From Eubacteriales bacterium (GTDB lineage: Bacteria; Bacillota; Clostridia; Peptostreptococcales; Anaerovoracaceae), in NCBI GenBank assembly GCA_028691625.1, contig JAQUYZ010000029.1, positions 1 through 10,401 of the forward strand: 10,401 nt of DNA. The letters run 5' to 3'. A program made the position numbers and the translations under genes. Shown piece by piece: positions 6,502-10,401 of the stretch (within the stretch, counting starts at the first letter, position 1; the number at the start of each line of letters is the position of its first letter). Under the pieces are notes generated by a model. It had not been told where the DNA came from, did no database searches, and saw nothing but the letters and a program-made list of their open reading frames with translations.

Positions 6502-6543
6502 AAATCCCATCGCCGGCCTATGCCTCTGATGGGATTTTTTTTT
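6502..6543. terminator. Terminator between malQ/peptide frame and dacF, probably bidirectional
   Basis: AAATCCCATC (6502-6511) and GATGGGATTT (6528-6537) form a 10-bp perfect stem; inside the loop GGC (6515-6517) can pair with GCC (6522-6524). On the plus strand nine T bases (6535-6543) follow the stem, making a strong terminator for malQ and the small peptide frame. Read on the minus strand the stem is followed by the T-rich TTTGTTTATTTAT, so it can also end the serC-apgM-dacF transcript, whose last stop codon is at 6572. Confidence 0.85.
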
Positions 6544-6571
6544 CTCATATATTTCAGTTCCAAAGTTTTTG

Positions 6572-7918
6572 TTAACGCCAATATTCATTGTACCTTTGCT
6601 GATCGCCTTGGCTCATATAACGATTTGCCCTCTCCATGCGTCTCAGCTTTCTTCTTCGTATCTGTCTTCTCTTTAATACCACATAGGCCGCAAACAGCAG
6701 CACAATGAGGATCAAGATTACAGCAAAGGATCTTTCGATCACCTTTGCTGTCTCATCGGACAGTCCGATGATAGATAAAATACCGCCTTCCGGGATGTCG
6801 CTTGCGGTCACCGCATCTACTGTTCCGACCAACCTGTCGCCTTCATAAATCTCAACAACGCCGACCTTCTGCCCCTTCGCGATCGGTGCGCGAACCTTAT
6901 TATCCAATATAATCTTTGTATTCACCACAGCATCCGAAGCTTCAATGGGAAGTGTCGCATAGGCGTTGCCCAATGCCACCACCTGTACTTTGCGTTCGGT
7001 ACCACGCTTGACAGGGATTTCTCCCAGGATCGTTCCGGCACTCATGGCTTTTACACTTTTATAATTTTCAAAGGCATAATCCAATAATGCAATTGAGTCT
7101 GCAAAACGGCCCTCGTCAGTGGATTTCATGACAACTGCGATCAGTTCCGTCTCTCCGCGAATGGCTCCTGCAATGAGGCAGCCTCCCGCATGACTGGTAT
7201 ACCCTGTTTTGATTCCTGTGGCTCCCTCATATTTTGCAGCCCGCTGTATACCATTGACGAGCACCTTTGTTTTTTCATCATAGATCAAACGATTGGTATT
7301 ATATAAGTAACGAGTTTCCTGCATGTTGGTTGCGGGAATCACATGCCGGTAGGTGGTCACAAATTCTCTGAATTTTTCATTCTTCATTGCCTCTTTGGCA
7401 ATCATGACCAAATCGTAGGCTGTTGACACATGGCCTTCCTCGTGCAGACCGTTGGGATTGATAAAGTTTGTATTTTCTGCCCCAAGCTCCTTTGCCCTTT
7501 TGTTCATCATCCCGGCAAAGTCAGGCACGGTACCTGCAATCACTTTTCCCAGTGCAACCGCCGCGTCGTTGGCCGATTCCAGGAGCAAGGCGTACATGAG
7601 CTGTTCTACTGTGACATTTTCCCCTTCCAGAAGATAAACCCGGCTGCCTTCTGTGAAGGGAGTCTCCGCATCAATGGTGACGAGCTGTTTCAGGTCGAGG
7701 TTTTCAAGTGTCAGAAGCGCAGTGATCACCTTCGTGGTACTCGCCGGTTCTCTTTGCTCCTTCATGTTCTTATCATACAGCACCTGCCCGGTTTTTGCGT
7801 CGATCACAACAGCTGTCTCGGCTAAAATTGCCGGTGGTTCTGTTGTTCCGAAAGATACGAGCGGAGCTGCATTTATAATAAGCAATACTGTTACTATGAT
7901 TGAAACTATTCTTTTCAT
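6572..7918 (-). CDS. dacF: D-alanyl-D-alanine carboxypeptidase, DacF/PBP5 family
   Basis: A 448-residue penicillin-binding protein (peptidase S11) that trims the terminal D-Ala from peptidoglycan stem peptides outside the membrane. A signal peptide is visible at residues 1 to about 24 (MKRIVSIIVTVLLIINAAPL). The three active-site motifs are intact: SxxK at Ser60-Lys63 (PASTTK), SxN at Ser115-Asn117 (ESANDA) and KTG at 237-239 (GIKTGYTSHAGG). The PBP5 C-terminal beta domain follows (about 300-380). The C-terminus has a real hydrophobic membrane segment (about 398-415) and a 33-residue, very Arg-rich cytoplasmic tail, not just the amphipathic anchor of E. coli PBP5. The gene starts 15 bases after the apgM stop; the ribosome binding site (GGGGA, 7927-7923) is weak and close, so translation may depend on coupling. 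The dacF symbol rests on family similarity; dacA- or dacB-type naming is possible. Confidence 0.92.
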   Translation of the reverse strand: MKRIVSIIVTVLLIINAAPLVSFGTTEPPAILAETAVVIDAKTGQVLYDKNMKEQREPASTTKVITALLTLENLDLKQLVTIDAETPFTEGSRVYLLEGENVTVEQLMYALLLESANDAAVALGKVIAGTVPDFAGMMNKRAKELGAENTNFINPNGLHEEGHVSTAYDLVMIAKEAMKNEKFREFVTTYRHVIPATNMQETRYLYNTNRLIYDEKTKVLVNGIQRAAKYEGATGIKTGYTSHAGGCLIAGAIRGETELIAVVMKSTDEGRFADSIALLDYAFENYKSVKAMSAGTILGEIPVKRGTERKVQVVALGNAYATLPIEASDAVVNTKIILDNKVRAPIAKGQKVGVVEIYEGDRLVGTVDAVTASDIPEGGILSIIGLSDETAKVIERSFAVILILIVLLFAAYVVLKRRQIRRRKLRRMERANRYMSQGDQQRYNEYWR

Positions 7919-7933
7919 ACTATCCCCATGTTG

Positions 7934-9145
7934 TTATTCAGCAAAAAAATAATCTGCCAGTTCAAATCCATTCTCAAAAAATCTTCCTTTTTTCCCTGCC
8001 GCCTCATCAAATGTTCTTTCCCGATCCGGTTCGGCTTCATGATCACTGTCATAAAGCACAAAAGGCACCGGGGCTGCGGAATGGGTCCGGATGGCGATTG
8101 GGGTCCTATGATCTGGAACAATCAGCACCTTAAAGGCTTCTCCGCAGGAAGAAAAATAATCCAGAATCGGTTTTAAAACCAATTGATCGATCAGCTCAAG
8201 AGATTTGATTTTTCCCTCCAGGTCACCCTGATGGGAGCATTCGTCCGGTGCTTCCAAATGAAGGTAGACAAAATCCTGTCCTCTCTGATACTCCTCAATG
8301 GCCGCCTGTGCTTTTCCATCAAAATTTGTATGGATAGTACCCGTTGCACCTTCCACATCCACAGAGGAAAGACCCGCGCACAGGGCAATTCCCTTGATTA
8401 AATCTACAGCTGAAATCGCAGTGCCTTTGATTCCGTATTTATCGAAAAAGGAAGAGAGATTCGGTTTCCTGCCCTGACCCCAGATCCAAATGGAATTTGC
8501 CGGATTGAGCCCTTTCCTTTCGCGTTCTTTATTAATCGGATGAACAGACAGGAGTTCATAGCTTTTCTTCATCATCGCTGTGATAAATTCCGAGCCGCTT
8601 CCTTTTGGCAGGTGATCTCCCACCCTCTGTGTCAGAACATCATGAGGCGGCGTCAAATCATAATCGGTCGAGCCGTCTTTGACGATCATGGCATGGCGGA
8701 AACTTACACCCGGATAAAATCTGAGCTGAGCTGTTCCAAACTGCTCGTCCATATATTCCATCAGGACCTTTGCCTCCTCACTGGTAATATCGCCTGCGGC
8801 GTGGTCCTGAATCGTCAGATCCTCATAACTTCCGTCTCCCGCCAGGGTTACAAGATTTGTTCGAAAGGCTACGTCCGTATCCGACATTCTAATTCCCATA
8901 CTTGCTGCTTCCAGCGGTGATCTTCCCGTATGATAGACGGCAGGATCATATCCCATGACAGACAGATTTGCCGCATCGCTTCCCGGCGCGATTCCCGGCG
9001 GTATGGTCCTTACCAGACCAACCAAGCCGATCCGGGCCAGCCGGTCCATATGCTCCAAATTTGCTGCCTGCAACGGGGTTTTATTTCCCAGCATGGCAAT
9101 TTCTTCATCACCCGCACCATCGGGTATCAGTATCAAGTATTTCAT
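7934..9145 (-). CDS. apgM: Cofactor-independent phosphoglycerate mutase, archaeal type (ApgM, COG3635 family)
   Basis: A 403-residue alkaline-phosphatase-superfamily enzyme, expected to interconvert 3- and 2-phosphoglycerate without 2,3-bisphosphoglycerate, using two metal ions. Visible motifs: metal ligand Asp9 (LIPDGAGD), nucleophile Ser56 in APGSDAANLSVMGYDP, GRSPLEAASMG, EAPDECSHQGD with Asp301 and His305, and DHRTP with Asp345 and His346, then THSAAPVPF with His355. I chose the second of two adjacent ATGs (9145) because GGGAG (9157-9153) is seven bases from it and only four from the first, and relatives begin MKYxILI. Its start shares one base with the serC stop (TGATG), so translation is coupled. 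Some relatives were once proposed to be homoserine kinases. Linkage to serC raises the possibility of a serine-pathway role, but mutase is the default. Confidence 0.88.
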   Translation of the reverse strand: MKYLILIPDGAGDEEIAMLGNKTPLQAANLEHMDRLARIGLVGLVRTIPPGIAPGSDAANLSVMGYDPAVYHTGRSPLEAASMGIRMSDTDVAFRTNLVTLAGDGSYEDLTIQDHAAGDITSEEAKVLMEYMDEQFGTAQLRFYPGVSFRHAMIVKDGSTDYDLTPPHDVLTQRVGDHLPKGSGSEFITAMMKKSYELLSVHPINKERERKGLNPANSIWIWGQGRKPNLSSFFDKYGIKGTAISAVDLIKGIALCAGLSSVDVEGATGTIHTNFDGKAQAAIEEYQRGQDFVYLHLEAPDECSHQGDLEGKIKSLELIDQLVLKPILDYFSSCGEAFKVLIVPDHRTPIAIRTHSAAPVPFVLYDSDHEAEPDRERTFDEAAGKKGRFFENGFELADYFFAE

Positions 9146-10254
9146 CATTTTTCTCCCATAGATCCTTTGTTTTCGGTTTCGAATTTCTTCATGAAAGCGA
9201 TCAGTGCATCCACTCCCTCCATGGGCATTGCGTTGTAAATACTGGCCCGCATGCCGCCAATGGAACGATGTCCTCCCAAATTATGCAGGCCGGCCGCTTT
9301 TGCCTCAGAGGTGAACTTTTTGTCCAGTGCTTCGGCTCCGGTCACAAAGACTACATTCATCAGAGACCGGTCCCTCTCTGCCACAGGACAGCTATATAGG
9401 CTGCTGCCGTCAATATAATCATAGAGCTTCTTCGCTTTTTGCCGGTTGATCGTTTCCAGGGCACTGACGCCTCCGGTTGCCTTGATCCGTTTAAAGATTT
9501 CTCCCGCCATGTAGATCCCAAAGGTCGGAGGCGTATTGTACATGGAATCATTTTTCGCGTGAATTGCGTAATCCAGATAAATCGGTGTATCCTTTCCCGC
9601 AAAGCCGATCAGATCCTCCCGGATGATCACAATGAGAACGCCCGCAGGACCGATATTTTTCTGCGCGCCCGCATAAATCAAGCCAAATTTGGAAACATCG
9701 ACTTCATCGGATAAAATGCAGGAGGAGAGATCTCCTACCAGCGGAACCGTTCCCGTATCGGGAATATATGGATATCTTGTTCCATAGATCGTATTATTCA
9801 ATGTGATGTGGACATAATCGGCATCGGTCGTAAAGTCTTCCCGTTTCACCTCCGGGATATAGGTGAAATTGCTTTCCTCCGAAGATGCAACGACTCTGAT
9901 CTCACCGAATTTTGCCGCTTCCTCAGCCGCTTTCTTCGCCCAGGCTCCGGTCACGATATAATCGGCCTTCTTTGAATTGCGAAGGAGATTGATCGGCACC
10001 ATGGAGAACTGCAGTGTTGCACCGCCCTGCAGAAATAGTACTTTATAATTGTCAGGAATATTCATTATCTCTCGCAGATTGCTTTCCGCAGAGTGAAGGA
10101 TTTCTTCAAATTCTTTTGAGCGATGGCTCATTTCCATGACAGACATTCCGCAGCCGTTATAATTGGTCAGTTGTTCAGCAGCAAGTTCCATTACCTCTAA
10201 AGGCAGCATGGAGGGGCCTGCTGAGAAATTGTATACTCTTACTGATTTGCTCAT
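9145..10254 (-). CDS. serC: Phosphoserine aminotransferase
   Basis: A 369-residue PLP enzyme of class V aminotransferases that converts 3-phosphohydroxypyruvate plus glutamate to O-phosphoserine and 2-oxoglutarate, the second step of serine synthesis. Family marks: VYNFSAGPSMLP at the N-terminus, GMSVMEMSHRSKEF, FLQGGATLQFSMVPINLL, NNTIYGTR, and the PLP lysine Lys199 in AGAQKNIGPAGV, one residue from E. coli Lys198. The C-terminal part has LGGHRSIGGMRASIYNAMP. Length is normal. Two ATGs are adjacent; 10254 is chosen because GGGGTGA (10267-10261) lies six bases ahead, against three for the ATG at 10257. First gene of a minus-strand operon with apgM and dacF, driven by a strong promoter at 10289-10317. 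The serA and serB partners are not in the window. Confidence 0.96.
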   Translation of the reverse strand: MSKSVRVYNFSAGPSMLPLEVMELAAEQLTNYNGCGMSVMEMSHRSKEFEEILHSAESNLREIMNIPDNYKVLFLQGGATLQFSMVPINLLRNSKKADYIVTGAWAKKAAEEAAKFGEIRVVASSEESNFTYIPEVKREDFTTDADYVHITLNNTIYGTRYPYIPDTGTVPLVGDLSSCILSDEVDVSKFGLIYAGAQKNIGPAGVLIVIIREDLIGFAGKDTPIYLDYAIHAKNDSMYNTPPTFGIYMAGEIFKRIKATGGVSALETINRQKAKKLYDYIDGSSLYSCPVAERDRSLMNVVFVTGAEALDKKFTSEAKAAGLHNLGGHRSIGGMRASIYNAMPMEGVDALIAFMKKFETENKGSMGEK

Positions 10255-10288
10255 CATTATTCACCCCATTTTTAATTATTAATATAAT

Positions 10289-10317
10289 ATTATAGCACTT
10301 TACGGCACCTGGGTAAA
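10289..10317 (-). promoter_or_regulatory. Promoter of the serC-apgM-dacF operon
   Basis: On the minus strand TTTACC (10317-10312) is followed after exactly 17 bases by TATAAT (10294-10289) with an extended TGC before it. Transcription would start near 10282, leaving a leader of about 28 bases to the serC ATG with its GGGGTGA site. The elements lie within the arms of a 14-bp inverted repeat shared with a divergent promoter. Confidence 0.7.
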
Positions 10318-10326
10318 GTGCTATAA
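10290..10326. repeat. Inverted repeat with 14-bp arms holding two opposed promoters
   Basis: TTATAGCACTTTAC (10290-10303) and GTAAAGTGCTATAA (10313-10326) are perfect inverted copies around nine bases. Each arm supplies the extended -10 of one promoter and most of the -35 of the opposite one. As DNA it could be an operator; as RNA it would form a hairpin only in transcripts crossing it from outside. Confidence 0.75.
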
Positions 10327-10327
10327 T
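10299..10327 (+). promoter_or_regulatory. Divergent promoter for the gene starting at 10391
   Basis: TTTACG (10299-10304), a 17-base spacer and TATAAT (10322-10327) with TGC in front mirror the serC promoter. Transcription would start around 10334, about 57 bases before the ATG at 10391. It overlaps the serC promoter almost completely, so RNA polymerase should not be able to occupy both at once. Confidence 0.6.
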
Positions 10328-10337
10328 TTTACCCAGG
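10308..10337. promoter_or_regulatory. Second inverted repeat, candidate operator over the rightward promoter
   Basis: CCTGGGTAAA (10308-10317) and TTTACCCAGG (10328-10337) are perfect 10-base inverted arms around a 10-base centre that contains the rightward -10 box; the left arm also covers the -35 of the serC promoter. A dimeric repressor here would block both. In RNA the right arm competes with nothing downstream, so a DNA-binding role is likelier than attenuation. The cognate regulator is unknown, perhaps the divergent gene itself. Confidence 0.5.
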
Positions 10338-10390
10338 GTTTATAGAAATTAGTGATAGTAATAAAAAAAACGAATCAGGAGAATAGAAAA

Positions 10391-10401
10391 ATGTATCAGA
10401 T
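10391..10401 (+). CDS. Start of a divergent gene, cut by the window edge
   Basis: ATG at 10391 follows AGGAG (10377-10381) by nine bases and lies downstream of a good promoter, so a rightward gene very probably begins here. Only three full codons are visible (Met-Tyr-Gln), so no product can be named. Confidence 0.5.

Noticed and set aside
8540..8920. Open frames on the plus strand opposite apgM and serC (also 8968-9399)
   Set aside because: Shadow frames of well-supported minus-strand genes, with no ribosome binding sites or motifs of note.
1..10401. CRISPR arrays, tRNA or rRNA genes, insertion sequences, phage or defence genes
   Set aside because: I saw no periodic repeat-spacer pattern, cloverleaf, transposase or terminal inverted repeats. 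Apart from the short peptide frame the window is ordinary core metabolism.

Overview
This window looks like chromosome of an anaerobic, fermentative Firmicute (Clostridia-like, moderate GC by eye). The reasons are a multimeric [FeFe]-hydrogenase operon, strong GGAGG-type ribosome binding sites, a Rex-type redox operator and a sporulation-lineage style DacF/PBP5 carboxypeptidase. I cannot name the species.

Left part, plus strand (1-4845): an AraC-family regulator (62-1039) is preceded by an 11-base direct repeat with a 22-base period. A 188-base regulatory gap follows, holding a near-consensus Rex site (1107-1124) fused to a perfect 16-base palindrome. Next comes the hydrogenase operon: a NuoE-like [2Fe-2S] subunit (hydC), a short NuoF-like flavoprotein (hydB) and the H-cluster catalytic subunit (hydA), closed by a strong terminator. 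Together these should couple NADH oxidation and reduction to H2. HydB lacks the extra N- and C-terminal Fe-S domains of the classical electron-bifurcating enzyme.

Middle part, plus strand (4846-6543): malQ (4-alpha-glucanotransferase, GH77) has all three catalytic acids. Between its stop codon and the terminator lies a tiny reading frame encoding a textbook double-glycine leader (LSDLELDMVAGG) followed by an 11-residue cargo. This is the most unexpected element of the window.

Right part, minus strand (6572-10254): serC, an archaeal-type cofactor-independent phosphoglycerate mutase (apgM) and a D-Ala-D-Ala carboxypeptidase (dacF) form a tightly packed operon read right to left. It converges on malQ at a probably bidirectional terminator. 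SerC and ApgM meet at the 3-phosphoglycerate node.

Right edge (10255-10401): a compact divergent control region. A 14-base-arm inverted repeat carries two face-to-face promoters, each TTTAC-N17-TGCTATAAT in form. A second inverted repeat overlaps one of them. A divergent gene starts at 10391 and runs out of the window.
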